From: Streptomyces sp. A0642
GTDB taxonomy: Bacteria; Actinomycetota; Actinomycetes; Streptomycetales; Streptomycetaceae
Direction of reading: 5' to 3'
Length of the DNA: 64,000 bases
Assembly: GCF_004795105.1 (NCBI RefSeq)
Contig: NZ_SSBL01000034.1
Location: 1-64,000 of the forward strand
Positions 25,540 to 34,525 of this stretch are shown here, piece by piece (the stretch's first letter is position 1; each line of letters begins with the position of its first letter). Position numbers and translations under genes: made by a program. The notes under the pieces were generated by a model. That model had not been told where the DNA came from. It saw nothing but the letters and a program-made list of their open reading frames with translations, and made no database searches.

Positions 25540-26469
25540 GTTTGTCATCTCACGACCCGCACCGAACGCGGCTCGAACCTGATCAGCGTTTTCGGAGTTC
25601 GGCGGACGTACAGGCGGCCTTCGTCTGATCCTGTGCTCCAGAGCGGATCACCACGAAGGCCGTGGTCGTGAGTTTGGTGCATCAGTGCCTGTCTGACATC
25701 TGCGGACGCGTTCACTGAACAGCCCGCCCCCCCCGGAACCGCACGGGTGGATCATGAGGTGAGGACCACAATTACCGTGGAAGTGCTGAGTGAAAATCCC
25801 GATCCGGCCTGCCGCGCCTGAAGAAGCGAACTTCTTACTGATCCAGCGCTCCGCCCGAAGGCTCACTGGGGGTATCACGCTGATGCAGCGGCTCGCTCGA
25901 AGGTGAGCAGGACAGAGTTCTCTGAGCTGGGCCTTGCTCACCTTGGTGATTCGCATCGCCTCATAGGGACATGCTGCATACGGCTTCAAATGGCCGTAGA
26001 TCAGCTCGTCTATGGAGCCGTGGGCCCGCGTTTCCCCCCTGCTTGTCGGCGGTCGCTCACACGGAGCGAATGCTGCGCGGCTTCACCGAGCCGCCGGTGT
26101 AAGTGATTGAGCGCCCACCCCCGGGGGGACTGCTTCTGCTGGCTCCGGGGTGGGTCTGGGCGCTCGGGGGGTTTGCTTCCCGACCCCACTGGGGACGAGT
26201 CACCACCTGCTCGCGGGGCATTGCCGCGCGGACGCCGAGCCCTGGGAGCGATGCGGCGCTGGGCGGGAGACCGCGGATCGATGCCCGTGCCGCCGCGCGG
26301 CTCCAGCCCTCGAGCCCGAACCGCGCCACGTTGCGTCTGACTGGTGTGCGAGCTCTCATGTACAGAACCAGGCGTGTCTGCCGCCTGGGTACACTGCCTC
26401 GTCGGGGGAGCATTTCCTCTGCCTGTGCCGGGACGGTCGGCAGGCGGCTGGACGTGAAGGAGTCCGAGC
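25540..26469. other. Gene-poor interval of about 930 bp
   Basis: I see no supported gene. Short frames on both strands lack ribosome sites and family resemblance. The base composition is less G/C-biased than the flanks, and the right half contains the inverted repeat at 26109-26165. It marks the boundary between the PKS/resistance block and the patchwork region. Confidence 0.5.
26109..26165. repeat. Inverted repeat, 9-bp arms
   Basis: GAGCGCCCA (26109-26117) pairs with TGGGCGCTC (26157-26165), with a nested CCCC/GGGG pairing in the loop. It could be a terminator-like hairpin or a mobile-element scar. There is no clear T-run, so its role is unresolved. Confidence 0.4.
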
Positions 26470-26823
26470 GTGGATGCCCCACGTGCGGTGGGCGGGCCCG
26501 CCCCGGTGCCCGAGAGAGCCGCGTTGGAGGTGAACCCGTTGTCTGGTCGTTGCGGGATATGTGCCCGCGGTGAGATCAGCGCCGGCACTCGCCCTTCTTG
26601 GGAGCAGGCTCTGTCCGAGCTGGCCCGGCGGCACGCGGACGTGTCGTACGTGGAGCTGTCGGATGTGGCGTTCGTCGACGTGGCCGGGGTAACCGCGCTG
26701 GCGGTCACCGCCATGAACCTGCCCGACGGGAGGGTTGTGGTCGAGAATCCCCCGCCGCAGCTGCCGCGGGTTCTGGAGATGTTCTGGCCGGGCCTGGACC
26801 GGATCGAGGTGGCTCCGGGATGA
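26470..26823 (+). CDS. STAS-domain protein (anti-anti-sigma factor type)
   Basis: A 117-residue protein whose C-terminal two thirds form a STAS-like fold: …YVELSDVAFVDVAGVTALAV… matches the segment that carries the phosphorylatable serine in SpoIIAA-type antagonists. Here the usual D-S-S/T site reads VDVAGV, so an obvious phospho-serine is missing. GTG start with AAGGAG 7 bp upstream. Its stop overlaps the next start (ATGA), so the two are translationally coupled. It probably relieves inhibition of a sigma factor together with its partner, but the missing serine makes a classical partner switch doubtful. Confidence 0.65.
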   Translation: MDAPRAVGGPAPVPERAALEVNPLSGRCGICARGEISAGTRPSWEQALSELARRHADVSYVELSDVAFVDVAGVTALAVTAMNLPDGRVVVENPPPQLPRVLEMFWPGLDRIEVAPG

Positions 26824-27752
26824 GCACAGTGACCACCCACGAAGCGTTCGTGCACCCTGCCCTCTTCTACCGCACCGAGCAGGAGTACACGCAGCAGACG
26901 GTGGCCTTCCTGCGCGAAGGCCTGACCGACGCCGAGCCGATGGCCGTGGCGGTGCCCGGCCCCAACCTGGAGCTGATCAAGACAGGGCTGGGCGGGGACG
27001 CCGAGGGCATCCTGTTCCTGGACATGACCGAGGCCGGCCGCAACCCGGGGCGGATCATCCCCAAAGTGCTGCGCGGATTCGCCGATGCCCACCCGAAGGG
27101 GCGTGTGCGGATCATCGGCGAGCCGATCTGGGCCGGGCGCAGCGCGGTGGAGTACCCGGCGTGCGCGCAGCACGAGGCGCTGATCAACGCTGCGTTCGAG
27201 GGCCGAGCGGTGACGATCCTGTGCCCCTACGACGAGGTACGGCTGGACCCGCAGGTGATCGCTGACGCGAAGGTCACTCACCCGACCCTCATCAGCGGGC
27301 AGGGACGTGAGTCGGTCAGCGACGCCTACGACTGGCAGTCGGTCGTCGATCGGTACAACCAGGCACTTGCGCCTGCACAGGACGCCGCGGCCTTCTCCTA
27401 CGGCCGCGACGACCTTCCGGCGGTCCGCGTGTTCGCTGTCGCTCAGGCGAAGCGGCTGGGCATGACCGGGCAGCGGCTGATGGATGTGGAGCTGGCGGTC
27501 GCGGAGCTGACGACCAACAGCGTGGTCCACGGCGGAGGCGACGGGACAATCGCCATCTGGGCCGAGCAGGAGCAGCTGGTCTGTGAGGTCCGCGATGCGG
27601 GCCGGCTGACCGATCCGCTGGCCGGCCGCCGCCCGCCGGAGCCCGGCCAACTGGGCGGCCGAGGCCTGATGCTGGTCCACTACGTCGCCGACCTGGTGCG
27701 CATACACACCAGCGACGACGGCACGACGGTGCGCTTCTACCTCAGCTTGTGA
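26820..27752 (+). CDS. RsbA-like sensor/anti-sigma protein: MEDS plus HATPase
   Basis: A 310-residue protein with an N-terminal MEDS (DcmR-type sensory) domain at about residues 10-170 (HPALFYRTEQEY, …FLREGLTDAEPMAVAVP…, …RIIGEPIWAGRS…). A C-terminal histidine-kinase-like ATPase follows, with an N-box (DVELAVAELTTNSVVHGG) and a G-box (GLMLVHYVADLVRIH), as in RsbW/SpoIIAB anti-sigma factors. Streptomyces carries many of these pairs, controlling SigB-type stress sigma factors. No sigma gene lies nearby, so the target is elsewhere. The start is the ATG within the ATGA overlap. Confidence 0.82.
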   Translation: MSTVTTHEAFVHPALFYRTEQEYTQQTVAFLREGLTDAEPMAVAVPGPNLELIKTGLGGDAEGILFLDMTEAGRNPGRIIPKVLRGFADAHPKGRVRIIGEPIWAGRSAVEYPACAQHEALINAAFEGRAVTILCPYDEVRLDPQVIADAKVTHPTLISGQGRESVSDAYDWQSVVDRYNQALAPAQDAAAFSYGRDDLPAVRVFAVAQAKRLGMTGQRLMDVELAVAELTTNSVVHGGGDGTIAIWAEQEQLVCEVRDAGRLTDPLAGRRPPEPGQLGGRGLMLVHYVADLVRIHTSDDGTTVRFYLSL

Positions 27753-28125
27753 CAGCACGCGTGGGCGGCCCTCCTGGGCGGGTGGCCGCCCGCCCCGCTT
27801 CTGCTTCCACGCCGCAGCGATCCCCGATTCCAGACGGCGCCGGGGCCGGCCGGCGAGGAGCGGGGGAGGTCATGCCGCAAGCAGGACACGCGTCCACGTG
27901 GGGGTGACCTCCCCAGCAGCAGGCAGTGCTCGGCGTGGCGGATGAAGCCGACCGGCTGTCCGTGGTGGCGACGACGGGCTGGTCCTGGACGCCGCCGCGG
28001 CGGTAGTCGTTGACCCGTACGAGCATCCCGGCGGCGCGGGCGGCCTCGACCAGGCGTCGCCGGAGGGCCGGATCGGTGACAACCAGTTGGGCGGCGGCCG
28101 TCGCACTGCCGCCCACCTCGCGGAA
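27753..28125. other. Intergenic region with a possible gene remnant
   Basis: A minus-strand frame (about 27920-28116) reads …VVTDPALRRRLVEAARAAG… and looks coding for roughly 50 codons before losing coherence. I cannot assign it to a family. No ribosome site or promoter was evident. It is probably a decayed gene fragment. Confidence 0.3.
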
Positions 28126-29100
28126 CTACCTCGTTTCGACCTTGGCCATCGGGTCTTCCCCGTTCTCCAGGGCGTTCACCGCGTTCTTCCAGGACGGGTC
28201 GGCCGAGTAGAGCTGGCTACGCAAGTAGGCCCACACGAGAGCCCGCAGAGTCGCCACGCGCTCGGGATTCTCGTCGTCCGTCTCTGCCGCGTCGTATCCG
28301 GATATGCCACCGAAGATGTGACCAGCGCCGTACATGGTCACCATGGTCTTGTTGCCGCCGGGGCTGGCCGAGTAAGCGTCAGCACGATAGCTGAGCCGAT
28401 TGGAAAAGTTGGGGTTGAGGTCCTGATCCCCCACGATGACCAGGCTGGCGCCTGTCATCTGCTCGAAGTCGGTGTAATACAGCACCGGGTAGTTCGTCTT
28501 GGCCCACTCGGCGAAGTGCTCGTCGTTGCCGATGCCTGGAGCTCCGATGAGCACTCCCGCCTTGACACGAGAGTCGGAGAGGTCCTTCGGCCGGTCGTCG
28601 TCCGGGTCCAGCATCTGGGCTCCGAGGAGGAGGGAGACGGTGTTGCCGCCCAGGGAGTGTCCTACGGCACCGACACGGTCCCTGTCGATCCGCCGTTCGG
28701 CAAGACCAGGGACGGCGGCCTCGATGTCGTCGAGGCGGTCGAGGATGTTGTGCATGTCGGTGGCGCGGTCGCGCCAGAACAGGGGCGCGTCCTTGAGGTC
28801 GGTGTCGCGCAGACCGAGGGCCGTCGAGTCCAGGTGGGTCGGCTGGATGACCGCGAACCCGTGGGCGGCGAAGAAGTTCGCCAGCGGCCCGTAGCCGTTG
28901 TAGGACGACAGGAAGTTCGCCAGCCCGTGCCCGTGGGACAGGAGGATGAGCGGCAGGTCCGTGCCGGTCGCGGGGATCGACACCTTGACCTCCAGCGGCA
29001 CGGGCCGGCCGGGAACGTCGAGGGTGACCGGGTGGTAGGTGAGGACGGGTTGCGACGCGTTGACGGGGATGTTGGCGGCGTCGCTGTACGGCTTGCTCAT
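28126..29100 (-). CDS. Alpha/beta hydrolase (esterase/lipase-like)
   Basis: A 324-residue hydrolase with an oxyanion region LLSHGHGL, nucleophile elbow GHSLGG (about residue 155), an aspartate in VIVGDQDLN and a late histidine in YGAGHIFGG, giving a Ser-Asp-His triad. It resembles alpha/beta hydrolases related to platelet-activating-factor acetylhydrolase or chlorophyllase-like enzymes. No signal peptide is seen. ATG (MSKPYSD) has GAGAGG about 6 bp upstream; the frame extends further 5' but without support. It is divergent from an araC-type gene across 300 bp, which suggests that regulator controls it. Confidence 0.85.
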   Translation of the reverse strand: MSKPYSDAANIPVNASQPVLTYHPVTLDVPGRPVPLEVKVSIPATGTDLPLILLSHGHGLANFLSSYNGYGPLANFFAAHGFAVIQPTHLDSTALGLRDTDLKDAPLFWRDRATDMHNILDRLDDIEAAVPGLAERRIDRDRVGAVGHSLGGNTVSLLLGAQMLDPDDDRPKDLSDSRVKAGVLIGAPGIGNDEHFAEWAKTNYPVLYYTDFEQMTGASLVIVGDQDLNPNFSNRLSYRADAYSASPGGNKTMVTMYGAGHIFGGISGYDAAETDDENPERVATLRALVWAYLRSQLYSADPSWKNAVNALENGEDPMAKVETR

Positions 29101-29402
29101 CGGAGCCCTCTCGAGGTCGGTGTTGACATAGCGCCTGTCGTAACGGGCGGTAGGCATGGAACTGTCGGTCGTGGCCGCGAGCCTTATGGGCCAGGAACCG
29201 CCGCCCGGCACCTGGATCGGTGTGGACGGTGATCTCCGCAGCGGTGCACAGATCTCGTCAGGTGTTGGTCCCGCGGTCTGACGGCAGGGGCAGGGCGACT
29301 GGCTCAACCATCGACTGTCATGCCTCCCTGGCTCGACGGATGCACTTGTCTTGCCGGGAACTGTAAGATCAACCGAACAAACCGGACTAGGGCGAAAGTG
29401 AC
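29101..29402. other. Divergent promoter region, hydrolase/AraC
   Basis: About 300 bp separate the two divergent starts. It should hold both promoters and the AraC-type operator. I could not pick out a convincing repeat pair or -10/-35 by eye. Confidence 0.4.
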
Positions 29403-30215
29403 ATGACTGAGTCCGCAAGCGATGGGTGTCACAGAAGAGCGCGGTTCGGAGTCGAGAGCCTGGTTGTGCGTGCTGCCGATGGTGTCTTCCCGACCGTTGT
29501 GAACGGTGGGTACACTGTCAAGATCACACATGGCGGCTCTGCACCCCCTTTTCAGTACCTCGGGCGAACCCAGGGCCCCCCTGTTCCAGGCGCGGTGACG
29601 GTGATCGAGCCCCATGAGGTCGTGAGCTGCCTCGATCAGGACAAAGCCGCCGCTGACGGCCAGGCCATTGTGCAACTGATGTTCATAGACGCCGATCTCA
29701 TGCCAGTCGGCACAGGCCGGCCGCGCTTTCGTGAGGTGACCTATCCAGACCGCAGCCTCTTCAACGGCATTGCTGCGCTGCACAGGGGTTTGGCGCACGG
29801 CGAGGACGAGTTGGATCTCGAGTCGTCGCTGATCCGCTTGCTGACCGTCTTACTCGCCAGGCATGCGGATGCTCCCGGCGCAGCGAGTCCGACACTTCGT
29901 CCTCGAGCGCTTCGTCAAGTACGGGAGATGCTCCACAGCCAACTGAACTCCAACATCAAGCTCGACGACCTCGCGGCAGTCGCCGGTTGCAGCAAAGGCC
30001 ACTTGCTCAGGAGTTTCCGGCAGGCTTACGGGGTTCCACCGCACCATTACCGGACCCTGTTGCGCTTGGCACGCGCCAAGTCCATGCTGGCAGCGGGACG
30101 ATCCGTGGCAGAGACCGCCGCCGAGCTTGGTTACTGTGACCAGAGCCAGCTCAATCGGCACTTCCGGCGGGAGTTCGGCATGAGCGCAGGTGGCTATGCC
30201 AGGAGCGTGCGTTAG
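29403..30215 (+). CDS. AraC family transcriptional regulator
   Basis: A 270-residue activator/repressor with an N-terminal AraC-binding cupin-like region (residues about 10-130) and two C-terminal helix-turn-helices: IKLDDLAAVAGCSKGHLLRSF and SVAETAAELGYCDQSQLNRHF, followed by the family ending FGMSAGGYAR. The length is normal for the family. ATG follows a weak AGGGCG site. It probably controls the divergent hydrolase gene in response to a small molecule. Confidence 0.88.
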   Translation: MTESASDGCHRRARFGVESLVVRAADGVFPTVVNGGYTVKITHGGSAPPFQYLGRTQGPPVPGAVTVIEPHEVVSCLDQDKAAADGQAIVQLMFIDADLMPVGTGRPRFREVTYPDRSLFNGIAALHRGLAHGEDELDLESSLIRLLTVLLARHADAPGAASPTLRPRALRQVREMLHSQLNSNIKLDDLAAVAGCSKGHLLRSFRQAYGVPPHHYRTLLRLARAKSMLAAGRSVAETAAELGYCDQSQLNRHFRREFGMSAGGYARSVR

Positions 30216-30413
30216 ACCTGCGATGTCTTGGCTCAACTGCCACCTTGTCGGCCCCATGGGAAAACGCTGACCGGTGGGCCGGATCACGTCCGCTGGAGTG
30301 GTGTATCGACGGCCACTCGGTGATCTCGGTCTGAGGCTGTGCGGTGAGTTCGGTGGGCAGGGCGGGGTCGTCGGTTTCTGACTCGTTCGGGTGGAGTCGG
30401 GCCTTGGCGAGGA

Positions 30414-30640
30414 GCGCGCGACGCCTACGGAGGTCTGGTGACCCAGGGCCTGCCCGGCGGCTTCATGAGCCAGCAGGAAGACCTGGCGGGCACTGCCACC
30501 GACCGGACCTACACCCGCATCAGCGACGGAACCGTCCTGGTCTCCGACAGCATCAGCGAGACCGCCAATAGCCAGCAGGCCACCCATATCGGCACCCCAG
30601 GGGTCACCGCGTCGCAGAACAACACCTACGACAAGGCTTG
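30414..30640 (+). pseudogene. Remnant resembling an RHS/YD-repeat protein
   Basis: The frame reads DAYGGLVTQGLPGGFM…, …RTYTRISDGTVLVSDSISE… and …SQNNTYDKA before losing sense. The DAYG and NTYD elements resemble YD repeats of RHS-type polymorphic toxins, but there is no start, no end and only about 70 codons. It is a fragment. The identity is tentative; the orphan immunity-type genes downstream make toxin-locus debris plausible. Confidence 0.3.
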
Positions 30641-30693
30641 TTGTTCAACCCACTTGGCTCTGCCGATGACTGCTGGCAGCAGCAACGGATGCT

Positions 30694-30963
30694 TCAGGGC
30701 CAGACTGCGATGGCGACGGCGGTTGGGATAAAAATGCCGGTGAAGGAGAGGAGCCAGTAGCGGGATGCGGTGAGTTGGGTTCGGCGGGCGAGGGGACGGT
30801 TGGCGATCCACCAGAGGACGGCGCTCGCAGCGATCACGGGACCGAAGAAGAGAAGTGCCGCATTCGGACTGTCGTCATGCTCGTTGTTCGGAATTCTTGT
30901 CGTCACCCCCATGCCGGCGAGCGGCCAGTTCGACAGCAGAAACCAGAGCATCAGCATGGGCAC
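30694..30963 (-). CDS. Small putative membrane protein
   Basis: An 89-residue frame with three hydrophobic segments: the N-terminus (MLMLWFLLSNWPLAG), the middle (ALLFFGPVIAASAVLWWIA) and the C-terminus (YWLLSFTGIFIPTAVAIAV). It also has a positive loop NRPLARRTQ, as expected for an inner-membrane protein. A few hydrophobic codons continue in frame upstream to a stop, so the start could be the GTG 6 bp further 5'. The family is unknown. It may be the tail of a larger lost gene. Confidence 0.4.
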   Translation of the reverse strand: MPMLMLWFLLSNWPLAGMGVTTRIPNNEHDDSPNAALLFFGPVIAASAVLWWIANRPLARRTQLTASRYWLLSFTGIFIPTAVAIAVWP

Positions 30964-31184
30964 GATGGCTGGTATGCCCAGGAGCTGGCTGCCGCGCGCC
31001 TCGCGGCGTGTTCATCGCATGGCTGGCGCGCGGGCCTGTGGACAGAGACCAGGGATTTCTCCCTGTTTCAAGTGAGGGCGAATGTGGCGACGCAGATCAG
31101 TTGGCACATCAGCACGCCTGTTGGCCACCGCCGAGATCCGGGTCTTGTACATAGCTCATGTGGCGAGGGCTGAAGGGGGCCCGC

Positions 31185-31898
31185 CTATGGTTCGACGATG
31201 TGCCGCAGATAGGTGTGCGGGTCGGCGAGATAGCGGCGCCAGTGATCTACGACCTCAAGCTCCCGCCAGGCGACCCTGCGCATACCGTGTTCACCGACCT
31301 CGATGATGTCCGCGCCCGGCAGTGCGGTCAGCAACGGGGAGTGCGTGGCACAGATGACCTGGCCGCCCTCCCTGGCCAACCGGTCGATGTGCCCGATCAG
31401 CTCGAGGCACGAAGAGAAGGAGAGCGCTGCCTCCGGCTCGTCGAGAACATAGAGTCCGGCGTGAAGGAACTTCCCGCGGAACGCCGCGAGAAAGCCCTCA
31501 CCATGGCTGACCGAGTCCGGCGAGAACCCCTCCCTGTCCAGGGCATCCAGCGCGGTCTCAGCGCGCAGGAAGAAGCCCTTGCGGGCTGACCAACTAGTGG
31601 CCATACGGCGCCCGCGCCCCGAGGCGGCGTCGAATTTCATCCGCTCGCCGAGGGCCGACTTGCCGCGAGGGGAGGCGTAGCGCCAGTCGTGGGAGCCGCC
31701 GTAGGAGTCCAGACCGAACCCCTCCGCCAGCCCCTCGACCAGGGTCGACTTCCCTGAGCCGTTCTCACCGACCAAAAAAGTCACCGGTGCGGTGAACCGC
31801 AGCCCTTCCTTGAGCAGCTGTCGGACGCAGGGCACTGACCAAGGCCAGGCTGCCTCGTCGTGCGAGGAAAGATGGGCATACGCGCGTTCGATAATCAC
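31185..31898 (-). CDS. AAA/ABC-type ATPase, stand-alone
   Basis: A 237-residue soluble ATPase with Walker A GENGSGKST (about residues 43-51), an ABC-like LSFSS element just after Walker B (LYVLDEPEAAL) and an H-loop ATHSPLL. This is the AAA_15/AAA_21 or OLD-like arrangement, without the usual C-terminal nuclease. Such stand-alone proteins are common in Streptomyces and their function is unclear; some relatives act with defence effectors. No partner gene adjoins it. The start is ATG (MIIERAYAH). Confidence 0.8.
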   Translation of the reverse strand: MIIERAYAHLSSHDEAAWPWSVPCVRQLLKEGLRFTAPVTFLVGENGSGKSTLVEGLAEGFGLDSYGGSHDWRYASPRGKSALGERMKFDAASGRGRRMATSWSARKGFFLRAETALDALDREGFSPDSVSHGEGFLAAFRGKFLHAGLYVLDEPEAALSFSSCLELIGHIDRLAREGGQVICATHSPLLTALPGADIIEVGEHGMRRVAWRELEVVDHWRRYLADPHTYLRHIVEP

Positions 31899-32099
31899 GC
31901 AACCAGTGTCACCTGGACGCGTAAGCGTACGTGTCCCGTGTAGCCGGCATCAGTACCTCCCGCTCGCTGTTGCCGACGCTCCGGTCGGTCACGCAGCCGT
32001 TCCCATGCGTTGCGCGGTGGTGCCCTCAACGTCTCCTGAACTCTGCACGTTCGAGTCGTCGGGACGCGCCAACTGTGACGAGCGGCCACGATTCGTCAC

Positions 32100-32345
32100 C
32101 TGCGCTACGCCGACATGCGCGACCTGGTCGCCCGACGGCGCGCCCGCGGCCGCGGCGACGGTCCTGCGTACGGCGCGCGAGCTGCTGCGCCAGTCGTACT
32201 ACTGCTACGAGTTCTCCACCGTGGCGGTCATGCACTCCCCGATCGCGGTGGAGATCGTGATCCGCGACCGGATCCCGGACGCGGGCAAGATCCGCTGCAC
32301 GGCCTCATCAAGCAGGGCCCGGCCGACGGCAGGAGTTTCGCCATG
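32100..32345 (+). pseudogene. Frameshifted remnant of a conserved hypothetical gene
   Basis: One plus-strand frame encodes …TARELLRQSYYCYEFSTVAV… and continues to RIPDAGK near 32290. The continuation DPLHGLIKQGPADG is found in a neighbouring frame. The two join naturally only if a base was gained or lost near 32290, so this is a broken gene. I do not know its function. Confidence 0.45.
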
Positions 32346-32958
32346 ACGTACACCAGCAGGGCCCGGCAGCGCGACCCGGAGCCGCGCCCGACCTGGACAA
32401 GGGGTGCTGAGCGCCTTCCGGGCGGCCCGGAATCCAGTGCCGTGGACGGTGCCGTGAACGATTCCAACGTCGTGCCGATTACAGCCGCGGGGGCCGTGCC
32501 GGCCTCGTTCAGCCCGCCGTCGACGTCGTTGCGTAGGCGCAGTGGCCAGGAGGCCGGAAGACCGTCGATCTCGGCAGGGGAGGATGTGATCCGGGTGCCG
32601 TTGCCGAAGGGTCTGCGCCCGGCCGCCGGGCATCAGCCATGGCCTCCACGGCCCGGTCATGGAGGCGGCCCAAGACCACGTCCAGGAGAGCCCCAGCTCA
32701 CCGAGCAGAGGGGCTGCAGGGCGGCGCTCGCATGCCCGGGCCGGTCCGAGGTGACCGAGGTGGACGTTCCAGGCCGCGGGAAAGCCGGTGTCGTCGGCGG
32801 CCGAGATCGCCGACGGTGTCAGTCCCCAGCGGGACTACCACGGCCATCACCAAGTGGTACCCAGCGACGTGCCGCTGGCGGGGCCTTGTACGTGACAGCC
32901 CCTTTTAGGCGACGAATTCGGTTGCCGCTGGGGCGGCGGGTGGGTTGACTGACCGGCT
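32346..32958. other. Degenerate interval with a minus-strand coding scar
   Basis: A minus-strand stretch at about 32470-32620 reads GNGTRITSSPAEIDGLPASW then …DVDGGLNEAGTAP…, which looks like protein sequence but has no start or ribosome site and runs into the pseudogene above. It is probably another gene fragment. The last 100 bp precede the APH-like gene and should contain its promoter. Confidence 0.3.
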
Positions 32959-33951
32959 ATGAACCTGGCGCAGGCGGCCGAGCGGCTCGGGTTGGGGCGG
33001 GTGCTGGATGCCCCGCTGCTGCTCAAAGACGACGAGCAGAGCCCGGTGGGGAAGGTTGCTACTGATTCCGGCTCATGGGTGGTGAAGATGGGCCAGCCCT
33101 GGGGTGACTTCTGGCTACCCATGGCTGCCCAGGCAGGGGCGCTTGAAGTCGCCGCGTGGGAGACCGGTGTCGCGATGCCCGAGCCGCAATCGACGATTCT
33201 GGAAGAAGCGGGTCTGTGGCGGCCGATCGGTGACGGTTTCTACGCCCGCGCGGTGCGCTTCGTCGAGGGCACGCATCCGACCGCGCCGACGTGCGAACCG
33301 TTGGCGGCCTGGGCCGGCGGGCTCGTTGCCCACCTTGCACGGTGCGCGATTCCAGCTGACCCGACCGTCGATGGCGACTACCGATCATACTCCCAGGAAG
33401 AGTGGGAGGAGTGGTTCGCTCAGGCCGAACGCCTCGAGGTCCTCAGTGCCGAGCATGTCCGCATCCTCAGGCAGTCGGTGGAGCGGACCGAGGCCATGGT
33501 CGAAGATCAGCGGGACCTGGGGCGATCCAAACTGGTCATGCATCGCGATATCCGGCACCAGAACATTCTGACCGGCTCCGGTGGACCGGTGCTGTTGGAC
33601 TTCGATGCGGCCGGGGCGCAGGACCCGTGGTGGGAACTGGTCTTCACAGCTTTCCATCTCGCCGGCTTCGACCGCGGCCTGGGAGTGCCCGAGCGCCGTA
33701 TCGTCGATGCGTGCCTCTCCGGGTATGTCGCAGCGGGAGGGGCAGTCGGGGCGGTCGACGAGACGGCGTTCACCGGTATGTTCGCCGGACGCGTGGGAGT
33801 GGCGGCCTGGCAGCTGTGGATGGCCTGCGGCCACCGGGGCGGGAGTCCGGAGTACCAGGCCGGCTTCGCTCAGACACTCAGGGAGTCGGTGACGGCGATG
33901 GCCATGATGCGCCGGGCTATGCCGACCTGGGCCACTTGGCTCAAGGCGTAA
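32959..33951 (+). CDS. Aminoglycoside phosphotransferase (APH/choline kinase-like) family protein
   Basis: A 330-residue kinase-fold protein. The catalytic loop is VMHRDIRHQNIL (HxDxxxxN, about residues 193-204) and the metal-binding DFD lies in VLLDFDAAG. The N-lobe is less conserved, with a candidate ATP-binding lysine in WVVKMG. Members phosphorylate aminoglycosides, choline, homoserine or other small alcohols; nothing here identifies the substrate. It is monocistronic, with a primase fragment following it. Confidence 0.8.
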   Translation: MNLAQAAERLGLGRVLDAPLLLKDDEQSPVGKVATDSGSWVVKMGQPWGDFWLPMAAQAGALEVAAWETGVAMPEPQSTILEEAGLWRPIGDGFYARAVRFVEGTHPTAPTCEPLAAWAGGLVAHLARCAIPADPTVDGDYRSYSQEEWEEWFAQAERLEVLSAEHVRILRQSVERTEAMVEDQRDLGRSKLVMHRDIRHQNILTGSGGPVLLDFDAAGAQDPWWELVFTAFHLAGFDRGLGVPERRIVDACLSGYVAAGGAVGAVDETAFTGMFAGRVGVAAWQLWMACGHRGGSPEYQAGFAQTLRESVTAMAMMRRAMPTWATWLKA

Positions 33952-33959
33952 GCGGGCCG

Positions 33960-34145
33960 AAACTGGACGACACCTTCGGAGATGACGCCGAAGGCAAGGA
34001 GATGATCGACTTCCTGCACCTGCTGCTCGGGTATTCGATCACCGGCGACGTCGGGGCGCAGGTCCTGCCCTTTCTCCACGGACAAGGCAAGAACAGCAAG
34101 TCCGTTCACCCGAAGCAGATCTCCCCGGCCGTGACCGAGGCATAG
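33960..34145 (+). pseudogene. Fragment of a phage/plasmid DNA primase-helicase (P4/D5 type)
   Basis: The frame reads FLHLLLGYSITGDVGAQVLP then FLHGQGKNSKSV. This matches the region around the Walker A motif of P4-family phage/plasmid primases, where GxGxNGKS is expected (here GQGKNSKS). Only about 60 codons survive, after which the sequence changes. It indicates past integration of a phage or plasmid element. Confidence 0.6.
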
Positions 34146-34174
34146 AAGTTGGTCCCTGGCCAGCCCGGTGTTGA

Positions 34175-34315
34175 TCAAGCGGCCGTGTTGTCACGTTCGA
34201 TGGCCGCGAGGTTCTTGAGCCGGTAGCTGGGGCCGTTGATGGAGACGACTTCGCAGTGGTGCAGGAGAAGGTCGAGGATGGCGGTGGCGAGGACTTCGTC
34301 GCCGAACATCCCCAT
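34175..34315 (-). pseudogene. istB: C-terminal fragment of IstB (IS21-family helper ATPase)
   Basis: The minus strand encodes DEVLATAILDLLLHHCEVVS and …GPSYRLKNLAAIERDNTAA then a stop. This is the conserved end of IstB, the transposition helper ATPase of IS21 elements. The Walker motifs and istA are absent. It abuts the primase fragment, so two mobile-element scars lie side by side. Confidence 0.65.
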
Positions 34316-34525
34316 TCGCTGAAGAACCGACTCAAAGCCATCGAGCGCGAGACGGAAGTCGCCTGATCCGAGAGCTCACTCCTGCCCCAGCTCCTCACCT
34401 GGCAAGATGAAAGCATCGGCTCTGTCGGCATCGTCAACAGGCCCGTGCGCGCCCATCGTGATGGCCGTCGCCCGGCCCTGCGACGTGATCAGCCACGCGA
34501 GCACCTGTTCCGTGCCATGGCCGGC
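34316..34525. other. Short debris interval
   Basis: The plus strand retains a short frame ending …LKNRLKAIERETEVA and a stop near 34365, probably the tail of a lost gene. Nothing else is recognised. Confidence 0.3.

Noticed and set aside
25648..25989. Minus-strand frame MKPYAACPYEAMRITKVSK… as a gene
   Set aside because: No ribosome site, no recognisable family, and the second half is low complexity; kept only as part of the gene-poor interval.
26010..27758. Minus-strand frame opposite the STAS/RsbA pair
   Set aside because: It covers both conserved plus-strand genes and has no recognisable domain.
28087..29232. Plus-strand frame opposite the alpha/beta hydrolase
   Set aside because: The hydrolase triad on the minus strand is clear; the plus frame is a shadow.
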